64,000 bases of DNA from Kaistella soli (GTDB lineage Bacteria; Bacteroidota; Bacteroidia; Flavobacteriales; Weeksellaceae): the NCBI RefSeq assembly GCF_019038595.1, contig NZ_JAHOPF010000001.1, positions 558,001 through 622,000 of the forward strand, given 5' to 3'. Shown in pieces: positions 8,090 through 15,944 of the stretch (positions within the stretch are counted from its first letter, which is position 1; every line of letters begins with the position of its first letter). The notes below the pieces were generated by a model. That model saw nothing but the letters and a program-made list of their open reading frames with translations. It was not told the DNA's origin and did not search any database. Position numbers and translations under genes: made by a program.

Positions 8090-9808
8090 ATGACTACTTT
8101 AGAAAAAGCAAAACTCTGGCTTACAGATACTTTCGATGAAGAAACAAAAAACACCGTCCAACAGTGGATTGATTCTGGCTCCGATGAACTTGAGGATTCT
8201 TTTTACAGAGAATTAGAGTTCGGCACCGGCGGAATGCGCGGGATAATGGGAGTGGGAACCAACAGACTTAATAAATATACGCTGGGACAGGCGACGCAAG
8301 GTTTGGCTAATTATCTTCACACAAAGTTTCCAGGGGAAGAGATTAAAGTAGCGATTGCTTATGATGTGCGTAATAATTCCAAGGAATTCGGGAAAATGTG
8401 TGCAGATGTGCTTACAGCAAACGGTATCAAGGTTTTGCTTTTCAAAGAACACCGCCCGACTCCTGAGCTTTCTTTCACTGTTCGTGACAAAAAATGTAAT
8501 GCTGGAATCGTTTTAACAGCGTCACATAATCCACCTGAATACAACGGTTACAAGGTTTACTGGAATGACGGAGCGCAGATTGTTCCACCGGATGACGAAA
8601 ATATTATTAGAGAAGTGTATGCTACTAAATTTGATGATATCAAATTCAGCGGAAATGATGATTTGATCGAATGGATTGGTGAAGAACAGGACAAGGTTTA
8701 CATTGATACCTGTATAGAAAATTCCCTTTATCAGAAAGATAAAAAAGGATATGACAATTTAAATATCGTATTTACCTCTATCCACGGAACCACGTATAAA
8801 ACGGTGCCGCAGGCACTGAAAAAAGCAGGTTTCCAGAAAATTGATCTGGTACGTGAGCAGATGATTCCGAGCGGAAATTTCCCAACGGTGGATTCTCCTA
8901 ACCCGGAAGAACCTGCAGCACTGGAAATGGCTTTGGATCTTGCAAGAATTACGAACGGCGATATCGTGATCGGAACTGATCCGGATGGCGACAGACTGGG
9001 AATTGCAGTAAGAAATCTTGACGGTGAAATGCAGCTTCTGAACGGAAACCAATGTAATATGATCCTCACGTATTACATTCTCGACCAGTGGAAAAAAGCC
9101 GGCAGAATTACCGGAAAAGAATTCATCGGTTCCACCATCGTTACTTCAGATGTTTTTTATGATGTTGCGGCAAAATTCGGGGTTGAATGTAAAGTTGGTT
9201 TAACAGGATTTAAATGGATCGGAAAAATGATTCGCGATAACGAAGGCAAAGAAAAATTTGTCTGCGGTGGTGAGGAAAGTTTCGGATTTATGACCGGAGA
9301 TTTTGTACGGGATAAAGATTCCTGTGGTTCAATCTTGCTTGCATGCGAAATTGCAGCATGGTGCAAAGCCAATGGTAGAACAATGTATCAGTACATGATC
9401 GAGATTTATAAAGAAATCGGGATGTACCACGAAGGTTTAATTAATGTCGTGAAAAAAGGAAGAACCGGAGCTGAAGAAATCAAACAGATGATGACAGATT
9501 TCCGGGAAAACCCGCCAAAAGAAATTGCAGGATCTAAAGTTGCTGAAGTAAAAGATTTCCAGGAGCAGACTTCTCTGAATCTATCTGACAATAAAAAATC
9601 GGTGATGGACGGAATTCCAAAATCGAATGTTTTGATCTACTATACGGAAGACGGAACAAAGGTATGTGTAAGACCTTCGGGAACAGAACCAAAAATAAAA
9701 TTCTATGTTTCTGTGAAAGATTCAATTGCTTCTGAGCAGGATTTTAAAGAAAAACTGGTGATTTTAGATCAGAAAATCAATCAGGTAAAAGCAGATTTAA
9801 AACTGTAA
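8090..9808 (+). CDS. Phosphoglucomutase/phosphomannomutase family protein
   Basis: A 572-residue alpha-D-phosphohexomutase. The phosphoserine loop LTASHNPPEYNGYKVYW is near residue 142, the metal-binding loop DPDGDRLG near 297, a sugar-binding GGEESFG near 400, and the phosphate-binding RPSGTEPKIKFY near 530. The length and the N-terminal FGTGGMRGIMG segment fit the PGM2/PgcA-like group that interconverts glucose-1-phosphate and glucose-6-phosphate. Mannose or other hexose phosphates are possible alternatives. It appears monocistronic. Confidence 0.92.
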   Translation: MTTLEKAKLWLTDTFDEETKNTVQQWIDSGSDELEDSFYRELEFGTGGMRGIMGVGTNRLNKYTLGQATQGLANYLHTKFPGEEIKVAIAYDVRNNSKEFGKMCADVLTANGIKVLLFKEHRPTPELSFTVRDKKCNAGIVLTASHNPPEYNGYKVYWNDGAQIVPPDDENIIREVYATKFDDIKFSGNDDLIEWIGEEQDKVYIDTCIENSLYQKDKKGYDNLNIVFTSIHGTTYKTVPQALKKAGFQKIDLVREQMIPSGNFPTVDSPNPEEPAALEMALDLARITNGDIVIGTDPDGDRLGIAVRNLDGEMQLLNGNQCNMILTYYILDQWKKAGRITGKEFIGSTIVTSDVFYDVAAKFGVECKVGLTGFKWIGKMIRDNEGKEKFVCGGEESFGFMTGDFVRDKDSCGSILLACEIAAWCKANGRTMYQYMIEIYKEIGMYHEGLINVVKKGRTGAEEIKQMMTDFRENPPKEIAGSKVAEVKDFQEQTSLNLSDNKKSVMDGIPKSNVLIYYTEDGTKVCVRPSGTEPKIKFYVSVKDSIASEQDFKEKLVILDQKINQVKADLKL

Positions 9809-9849
9809 AATTGAAGAATATTTTGCACTATCAATCTAATTAAAAATTT

Positions 9850-9886
9850 GAAAGCGGTGAATGGCAGCCGTTTACCGCTTTCTTTT
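9850..9886 (+). terminator. Intrinsic terminator after the phosphohexomutase
   Basis: Stem GAAAGCGGT/ACCGCTTTC (9850-9858, 9874-9882) with a 15-base loop followed by TTTT. Confidence 0.6.
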
Positions 9887-9906
9887 ACCCTCAAATAAAA
9901 ACCGAC

Positions 9907-11160
9907 GTGAAAGTATCAAAACTCGCCCAAAACCTTATCGGTTCAGAAATTATCAAAATAGGAAATCAGGTCAATGATTTAAAAGCACAGGGAGCTGAAA
10001 TTGCGAATCTTACTATTGGCGATTTAGATTCCAACATTTATCCGATTCCTGCACAGCTGAAAGAGGAAATTCAGAAAGCTTATCAGAATAACTTAACGAA
10101 TTATCCGCCTGCAAACGGACTTTTATCTTTAAGACAGGCAGTTTCCAAAGATTTGAAAAACCGCTGGAATCTTGACTATTCGCCCGAAGAAATTCTTGTG
10201 GCAGGTGGTTCAAGACCTCTTATTTACGCCACTTTCAAAACCATTGTGGATGAAGGCGATAAAGTGATTTATCCGATTCCGTCATGGAACAACAATCACT
10301 ATTCTTATTTAACTCACGCTGAAAAAATTGAAGTTGAAACCTCTCAGTCTAATAATTTTCTTCCTACCGCGGAAGAATTAAAACCGCACTTAGAAGGTGC
10401 AACTTTGCTCGCGCTCTGTTCCCCGCTGAATCCTACGGGTACAATGTTTACAAAGGATCAGCTCACCGAAATCTGCCAATTGGTTTTGGAAGAAAACAAA
10501 AGACGCGGCGAAAACGAGAAACCTCTTTACATCATGTACGACCAGATTTACGCGATGCTTACTTTTGGTCAGGAACATTTTAATCCGGTTTCCTTATTCC
10601 CTGAACTTAAAAAATACACCGTTTTTATCGACGGAACTTCAAAATGCTTTGCTGCAACTGGCGTAAGAGTAGGATGGAGTTTTGGTCCGGGAGAAATCAT
10701 TGATAAAATGAAAGCTTTGCTTGGTCATATCGGTGCATGGGCTCCAAAACCTGAGCAGCAGGCGGTTTCCATCTTCCTCAATGAAACTGAAAACGTGGAT
10801 GCTTTCGTTGATGATTACAAAGGGAAAATGGCAGCAAGTCTTTCTGCGCTTCACAACGGAATTCAGGATATGAAATCAAGGGGTTTCGCTGTAGAAAGCA
10901 TTAAGCCGATGGGCGCGTTATATTTAACCATCGAACTCGATTATTTAGGAAAAATTAAACCTGACGGTTCGCAGATCGCGGATTCCTCAGATCTTGTTTT
11001 CTATCTGATCAATGAAGCCGGCGTTGCGCTGGTACCGTTTTCCGCATTTGGAAATTCACGGAATATGCCATGGTTCAGAGCTTCAGCAGGTGGTTTGTCT
11101 TTGGAGGAAATCAAAGCAATGTTGCCAAGACTTGAAAACGCACTTTCAAAACTGTCGTAA
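9907..11160 (+). CDS. Class I/II PLP-dependent aminotransferase
   Basis: A 417-residue fold-type I aminotransferase. The Schiff-base lysine lies in IDGTSKCFAATGVRVGW near residue 246. Other family markers are NYPPANG near 60, CSPLNPTGTMF near 170 (Asn for the PLP ring), and MYDQIY near 205. The start is a GTG at 9907, since no in-frame ATG lies close upstream. Substrates are probably aspartate or another amino acid. It ends 3 bases before kdsB, so the two are likely co-transcribed. Confidence 0.88.
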   Translation: MKVSKLAQNLIGSEIIKIGNQVNDLKAQGAEIANLTIGDLDSNIYPIPAQLKEEIQKAYQNNLTNYPPANGLLSLRQAVSKDLKNRWNLDYSPEEILVAGGSRPLIYATFKTIVDEGDKVIYPIPSWNNNHYSYLTHAEKIEVETSQSNNFLPTAEELKPHLEGATLLALCSPLNPTGTMFTKDQLTEICQLVLEENKRRGENEKPLYIMYDQIYAMLTFGQEHFNPVSLFPELKKYTVFIDGTSKCFAATGVRVGWSFGPGEIIDKMKALLGHIGAWAPKPEQQAVSIFLNETENVDAFVDDYKGKMAASLSALHNGIQDMKSRGFAVESIKPMGALYLTIELDYLGKIKPDGSQIADSSDLVFYLINEAGVALVPFSAFGNSRNMPWFRASAGGLSLEEIKAMLPRLENALSKLS

Positions 11161-11163
11161 TTT

Positions 11164-11898
11164 ATGAAAATCATCGCTGTAATTCCTGCCCGGTATGAAG
11201 CCAGCCGTTTTCCCGGAAAGCTGATGCAGATTCTCGGAGAAAAGACGGTGATCGCCACCACTTATCAGAACGTCATGGAAACGGGGCTGTTTGATGATGT
11301 TTTCGTGGCTACAGATTCTGAGATTATTTTTGAGGAAATCAGAAAAAACGGTGGAAACGCCGTAATGACTGGAAAACATGAAACTGGAAGTGACCGGATT
11401 GCCGAAGCTGTTCAGAATATTGAATGTGATATTGTGGTGAACGTTCAGGGCGATGAGCCTTTCCTGAAAACAGAACCTTTGAAACAGCTGATATCGGTTT
11501 TTAACGATGATCCTGAGGAAAAAATTTCTTTAGCTTCGTTAAAAATTAAACTGAAGAATACTGAAGAAATAGAAAATCCTAATAATGTAAAAGTAATTAG
11601 TGATAATGCGGGTTTTGCTCTTTATTTCAGCCGTTCGGTGATCCCTTATCCGAGAGAAATTCATCCCGCAGTAGAATATTTTAAGCATATCGGCGTTTAT
11701 GCATTCAGGAAAAATGCGTTGCTTAATTTCGCGAAACTTCCGATGAAGCCTTTGGAAATATCAGAAAAAATCGAATGTATCCGTTATTTGGAATACGGCA
11801 TGAGAATAAAAATGATTGAAACCGATTTTGTAGGATTAGGAATTGATGTTCCGGAAGATCTGGAAAAAGCAAGAGCAATTCTTAAAAGTGGAATTTAA
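11164..11898 (+). CDS. kdsB: 3-deoxy-manno-octulosonate cytidylyltransferase
   Basis: KdsB activates Kdo with CTP to CMP-Kdo for the inner core of lipopolysaccharide. The 244-residue length is standard. The N terminus has [13 protein letters not shown] (nucleotide loop), followed by [24 protein letters not shown] (metal and CMP binding) and the C-terminal [13 protein letters not shown]. It starts 3 bases after the aminotransferase gene, so the two are probably translationally coupled, though no shared pathway is obvious. Confidence 0.95.
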   Translation: MKIIAVIPARYEASRFPGKLMQILGEKTVIATTYQNVMETGLFDDVFVATDSEIIFEEIRKNGGNAVMTGKHETGSDRIAEAVQNIECDIVVNVQGDEPFLKTEPLKQLISVFNDDPEEKISLASLKIKLKNTEEIENPNNVKVISDNAGFALYFSRSVIPYPREIHPAVEYFKHIGVYAFRKNALLNFAKLPMKPLEISEKIECIRYLEYGMRIKMIETDFVGLGIDVPEDLEKARAILKSGI

Positions 11899-11926
11899 TT
11901 TTTTACGCATTTAAGTTCAAAAAGTA

Positions 11927-11934
11927 TATATTTG
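11927..11934 (+). promoter_or_regulatory. -7 promoter element TATATTTG
   Basis: Exact TAnnTTTG match 22 bases before the ATG at 11956; the upstream TTG element is not clear. Confidence 0.55.
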
Positions 11935-11955
11935 AAAAATAAATTGATCGATTTA

Positions 11956-12618
11956 ATGAAAAAGATAGTATTAGTATTCATCATGATGATGAGCGGATTT
12001 GTTTCCGCACAAACCGCAAAAGAAATTATCGACCAAAATATAGAATTATCAGGAGGTTTGACAAACTGGAAGTTGTTGAATTCTACCATTTTACAGGGAA
12101 GACTTACGTTGGGGATCAACGATTCTTATCAGATCAAGATTTTTCAGCAAAGACCTAATCTGACAAAAACAGTGATCACCGTTAACAAAAAAGAAACTGC
12201 AATAGAAGGTTACGACGGAAAAAAAGGGTATGCCATGAATTATGCGACCAATAAAATTCAGGAATATCCGAATTATAACGCAGAAAGTTTTGATACCGAT
12301 TTTATCGATTGGGAAAATAAAGGTTTTGAAGCAAAATATCTGGGTAAAGAAAAAGTCGGCGATATCTACTGCCATAAGGTGGAACTCACGAAGAATGTGA
12401 ACAAAACAATCTATTTCTTCGATACAAAAACGTATATGCTGCTGAAAGAAATTAAAAGCGACGAAACCATGACGTACAGTGATTACAGAAAGGTTGGCGG
12501 TTTGCTGATGCCTTTCAGAATTGAATCTTCATCACCCAAAAAGGACAGCGATTATGTGATGGTGATCAATGCGATTGAAACCAATAAAGTGCTGCCGCCG
12601 AATACTTTTAAGTTCTAA
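11956..12618 (+). CDS. Secreted LolA-like lipoprotein-sorting family protein
   Basis: I choose the ATG at 11956 (MKKIVLVFIMMMSGFVSAQ, a clean signal peptide) over the TTG at 11932. The mature protein of about 200 residues has strands such as GRLTLGINDSYQIKIFQQRPN and GYDGKKGYAMN, then YLGKEKVGDIYCHKVELT, NKTIYFFDTKTYMLLKEI and YRKVGGLLMPFRIES. These resemble the outer-membrane lipoprotein-sorting (LolA/LolB-like) fold often found in secreted Bacteroidota proteins. It is probably periplasmic. No specific ligand can be assigned and it stands alone. Confidence 0.65.
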   Translation: MKKIVLVFIMMMSGFVSAQTAKEIIDQNIELSGGLTNWKLLNSTILQGRLTLGINDSYQIKIFQQRPNLTKTVITVNKKETAIEGYDGKKGYAMNYATNKIQEYPNYNAESFDTDFIDWENKGFEAKYLGKEKVGDIYCHKVELTKNVNKTIYFFDTKTYMLLKEIKSDETMTYSDYRKVGGLLMPFRIESSSPKKDSDYVMVINAIETNKVLPPNTFKF

Positions 12619-12714
12619 GAAACAGGATTCGGGCAGTTAAAGAAATTGTGAAGTTTAATTTTTAGAAATCAATCAGAATTAAGTTTACAGCTTAATTCCT
12701 AAAACATCAATATC

Positions 12715-13293
12715 ATGAAAAAAATGTTCATCATTCTTCTGTCAATAGGGGCTTTTCTTCAGAATTGTACCCAACAGAAAAAGGAAATTTCAAAAGATAA
12801 AACTGATAAAACTACAGCCATGAAAAGTATTTATGATTATAAGGTAGAAAGCTTAGACGGTAAAGAAATCAATTTTGCCGACTTTAAAGGAAAAAAAATA
12901 TTGGTTGTAAACACTGCCTCGGAATGCGGTTTCACACCACAGTATGCTGATCTGGAAAAAGTATCTGAAGAATATAAAAATAAACTCGTTGTAGTGGGTT
13001 TTCCGGCTAATAATTTTGGCGGACAGGAACCGGGAAGCAATGCTGAAATCGGGGCGTTCTGTCAGAAAAACTATGGCGTTACTTTCCCTCTGGCAGCTAA
13101 GGTTTCTGTAAAAGGAGATGACACGGCGCCCATCTTTAAATATCTGACGGAAAAAGATCTGAACGGCGTAAAAAACACGACCATTCTTTGGAATTTTACA
13201 AAATTCCTTCTTGATGAAAACGGTAAATTAATTGACAGCTTCATCAGTACTACGAAACCTACAGACGAAGCAATTACCAAATATCTGAAGTAA
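12715..13293 (+). CDS. Glutathione peroxidase family lipoprotein
   Basis: A 192-residue thiol peroxidase with an N-terminal lipoprotein signal (lipobox FLQNC, Cys18), so it should be anchored in the envelope. The catalytic set is complete: Cys71 in NTASECGFTPQ, Gln104 in NNFGGQEPG, and Trp159/Asn160 in ILWNFTKFL. The peroxidatic residue is Cys, not selenocysteine, and such enzymes usually use thioredoxin. A second Met at residue 36 (MKSIYDYKV) is exactly where cytoplasmic family members begin, so an internal start could yield a soluble form. That is inference. Confidence 0.9.
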   Translation: MKKMFIILLSIGAFLQNCTQQKKEISKDKTDKTTAMKSIYDYKVESLDGKEINFADFKGKKILVVNTASECGFTPQYADLEKVSEEYKNKLVVVGFPANNFGGQEPGSNAEIGAFCQKNYGVTFPLAAKVSVKGDDTAPIFKYLTEKDLNGVKNTTILWNFTKFLLDENGKLIDSFISTTKPTDEAITKYLK

Positions 13294-13313
13294 AAAAAAT
13301 TAAAAAATAAAGG

Positions 13314-13347
13314 AATCCGCCTCAATACTATTGTGGCGGATTTTTAT
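13314..13347 (+). terminator. Terminator of the peroxidase gene
   Basis: AATCCGCC/GGCGGATT stem (13314-13321, 13335-13342) followed by a T-rich tail. Confidence 0.75.
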
Positions 13348-13644
13348 TTTTCAAATAGTTTCTAAAGCGTGTAATCCCAACTCTAATTCCGGTTTTTTAA
13401 AGAGCCGGCAGTTCTAATTGGCAACTGTAATTTGGAATTGCTATACACCGCCTACTGTACTTCTCCTTGTGATGTCTTTATCTCGATTATTATTTTAGCA
13501 ATCCTACAGATAATGTACAATGAGATATACTGTAATCATACTATAACCATACTATATCCATACTACATCATAACTGATTGCATTATTAAGATGATATGAA
13601 TGCAGCACCATCTGTTTATCTTGTTTTTTTGGTAGCGACATTAA

Positions 13645-13672
13645 AAATCCGTCTCAGCTGTGAGACGGATTT
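13645..13672 (-). terminator. Terminator of the LptF/LptG-like gene
   Basis: Perfect 12-bp stem AAATCCGTCTCA/TGAGACGGATTT (13645-13656, 13661-13672) with a 4-base loop, just beyond the minus-strand stop codon; a short T-run follows on the minus strand. Confidence 0.8.
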
Positions 13673-13689
13673 ATTTATTTGAGCGGACT

Positions 13690-15144
13690 TTAACGGTACC
13701 TTTGGTGTTCTTTATTTTTGGAGAATTTAGCAATAATCGGCTTGAAGAGCGTTTTATATTTTTCGATATCGAACAGTTGCGAATCGGTGAGTGCTTTGTA
13801 AGTCAGCCAGGCTCCGAAAGGGAATAGTACCAAATTGGGCAACCACGCTGCGAGGTAAGGATCCATTTTTCCGGACCAAGCCATGTTTTCCACAGAAAGA
13901 TTCAATACGTAGAAAATAATGAAAACCACGATCGCAATAACAACAGGAAGTCCCAATCCGCCTTTACGGATAATTGAACCTAAGCTGGAACCGATTAAAA
14001 AGAATATTAGACAGGTCACCGAATAGGCAAAGATCCTTTGCTGATAGATAATAATTCTTGAATAATAGGCGTGCAGATCCTGTATCTGCGGATTTTTGTT
14101 AACACTTAACTGTTTAATTCCCTCAATTTTATTGTACGCTGAGTAGAGAAGTTCCTGTTTTTTCTGTTTCTGTAAAGTATCTATTTTGGGTATTGGAACT
14201 TCCTTCACCGTAGGTTTCGTTCTGTCAATATAACTTACGTAACCATTAGTTTGATTCACCAGTTCGTTGGTGATATTGCCCAGAATACCGGCATTTTCTT
14301 TTTTGGTTTTTTCGATCGTTGTATTCAGTTCAATAAAATTCTGGAATGAATAGTCATCCGTTATTTTTTCTGATTCCAAAGCTTTGTTGATGATATCGGA
14401 GATATTAAAATGGGAAACCAGCGTATCGAATTTAATCGCCTGATCGGGCTGTTTTAATCTCTGATTATAGTCAACGTTCTCAATATTGTCCTCAAAAATA
14501 TGTCCGTTGAAAAGGACAAGTTTTAAGAAACTGCGGTTATCTGCCGGAACAAATTTTCCTTTCTCGGCGATAATCGACTGTTGATTTTCATAAGAATTTG
14601 CCATTTTATGAATAAAAACGCCTTCCAGATTTTCACCGTTTTCACCGGTAATCTTATCAAACTTCACGCTGTATCCCGGTATCTGCTGGATAAACTGGCC
14701 AGGAGTGAAATTCAGTGCGGGTTTGGTGGCAGCAATATTATAGAGCATATTTTTGGCCTTCCGCTGGAAATCGGGAATTACATTATTTGAAAAGAAAAAA
14801 AGAAAAAGTGAAAATATAAAAGAGACAAAAAACAGCGGCAGCATAATTCTGGTCAGCGAAATTCCTGCGGCTTTCATGGCAGCGAGTTCGTAACGTTCCC
14901 CGAAATCCCCAAAAGTCATGATTGAAGAAAGCAGAATGGTTAAAGGCAGCACAAGCTGCACGACGATCGCAGAAAGGTAGGAGAGAAGCCTCAGAATTTC
15001 CCAGTAACTCAAACCTTTCCCGGTAAACTGTGCGAGTCTTATCCATATAATGTTCACCACAAATATGAAAAACAACACACTGAAAATAAAAATAAACGGG
15101 CCGAAAAAAGTTTTAATGACGTAGCCGTCAAGTTTTTTTATCAT
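13690..15144 (-). CDS. LptF/LptG family LPS export permease
   Basis: A 484-residue YjgP/YjgQ-type permease, part of the ABC machine that extracts lipopolysaccharide from the inner membrane and passes it to the LptA bridge. The N terminus (MIKKLDGYVIKTFFGPF) and the following helices, including a GERYELAAMKAAGISL coupling segment near residue 80, are typical. A large periplasmic beta-jellyroll domain lies between helices 3 and 4 (about residues 130-345), and three C-terminal helices end the protein. The periplasmic domain is longer than in proteobacterial members because of a charged insert near 235-335. Whether it is LptF or LptG cannot be decided. Confidence 0.88.
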   Translation of the reverse strand: MIKKLDGYVIKTFFGPFIFIFSVLFFIFVVNIIWIRLAQFTGKGLSYWEILRLLSYLSAIVVQLVLPLTILLSSIMTFGDFGERYELAAMKAAGISLTRIMLPLFFVSFIFSLFLFFFSNNVIPDFQRKAKNMLYNIAATKPALNFTPGQFIQQIPGYSVKFDKITGENGENLEGVFIHKMANSYENQQSIIAEKGKFVPADNRSFLKLVLFNGHIFEDNIENVDYNQRLKQPDQAIKFDTLVSHFNISDIINKALESEKITDDYSFQNFIELNTTIEKTKKENAGILGNITNELVNQTNGYVSYIDRTKPTVKEVPIPKIDTLQKQKKQELLYSAYNKIEGIKQLSVNKNPQIQDLHAYYSRIIIYQQRIFAYSVTCLIFFLIGSSLGSIIRKGGLGLPVVIAIVVFIIFYVLNLSVENMAWSGKMDPYLAAWLPNLVLFPFGAWLTYKALTDSQLFDIEKYKTLFKPIIAKFSKNKEHQRYR

Positions 15145-15191
15145 GCGTCAAATTTACCAAAAAAAGTCACAAAATTAAAGTCAAAATATTC

Positions 15192-15220
15192 CAAAAAAAA
15201 TCCTCTCAAAAGGAGAGGAT
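15192..15220 (-). terminator. Terminator of lolA
   Basis: ATCCTCTC/GAGAGGAT stem with a 5-base loop; on the minus strand it is followed by eight T. Confidence 0.85.
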
Positions 15221-15233
15221 CTGTGATTTTATT

Positions 15234-15881
15234 TTAAAGTTCGGTGACCAGATAATTTTTGTATTGGTTTTTATCAAAATTAAACATCGTAGTGCTTAAA
15301 GCCTGATTTTCTTTATAGTCACTGATCGCAATAACTGATACTGAATTGTCTGCAGAAAACTGCTCCAGTTTTATCAGCTGCTTTTTCGCATCATTGACGA
15401 AAAGGTTTACTTCCTGAATACCGTTGTTTTTCACCGGGATCAGTTTTATTTTATCTGCTTTCACTCCGTTTACGGTTACTTTACCCAGATATTTTACATT
15501 ATAGCCTTTTTTATACTCTTCAATATATGTCAGCGGAGAAAACATCTGTTCGTCGCCGTTTGGTTTTGCTACAGTAACTTCCTGATCTTCCGCAGAAATA
15601 CTGTAAATTTTGTTTCCGTCAAAAATCTGCTCCGTTCCCATAATTTTCAGTTTGTATTTGTCTTTGGCGGAGTAGAAGATGCCGGGTTCGGTTTTGGTTA
15701 CTTTTTTATTCGTCCCGGTTCCGTAAACGAATTTAAAATAGACATTGTTTTTAGATTTATAATTGCTGGAAACTGCATCTAACAAAGTTTTTGCTTTTGC
15801 ATCGATTTTCTGTGCAGAAAAACTGGCCGCTGTTCCCAGTACCAAGATTCCAAGAGTAATTTTTTTCAATATATTTTTCAT
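15234..15881 (-). CDS. lolA: Outer membrane lipoprotein carrier protein LolA
   Basis: LolA shuttles lipoproteins across the periplasm. The 215-residue protein has a signal peptide ending ASFSA and the LolA core: KAKTLLDAVSSNYKSKNNVYFKF, then a run of antiparallel strands including YKLKIMGTEQIFDGNKIY and a late SDYKENQALSTTMFNFD. In LolA this half-barrel binds acyl chains. It lies 63 bases after ftsK on the same strand, a pairing also known in other bacteria (ftsK-lolA), and has its own terminator before the LPS permease gene. Confidence 0.88.
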   Translation of the reverse strand: MKNILKKITLGILVLGTAASFSAQKIDAKAKTLLDAVSSNYKSKNNVYFKFVYGTGTNKKVTKTEPGIFYSAKDKYKLKIMGTEQIFDGNKIYSISAEDQEVTVAKPNGDEQMFSPLTYIEEYKKGYNVKYLGKVTVNGVKADKIKLIPVKNNGIQEVNLFVNDAKKQLIKLEQFSADNSVSVIAISDYKENQALSTTMFNFDKNQYKNYLVTEL

Positions 15882-15944
15882 TCTTTCTTTATTTTTTGGA
15901 TTAAAAATTTAACGCAATGTTAAACCGATGTTTAAAGTTTAAGT

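Larger units (their letters stand above)
13294..13689. other. Non-coding region with two terminators and a short tandem repeat
   Basis: This 396-base gap between convergent genes holds a terminator at each end and no convincing gene. In between, three imperfect tandem copies of an 11-base unit (CATACTATAAC, CATACTATATC, CATACTACATC) lie at 13537-13569. Confidence 0.7.
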
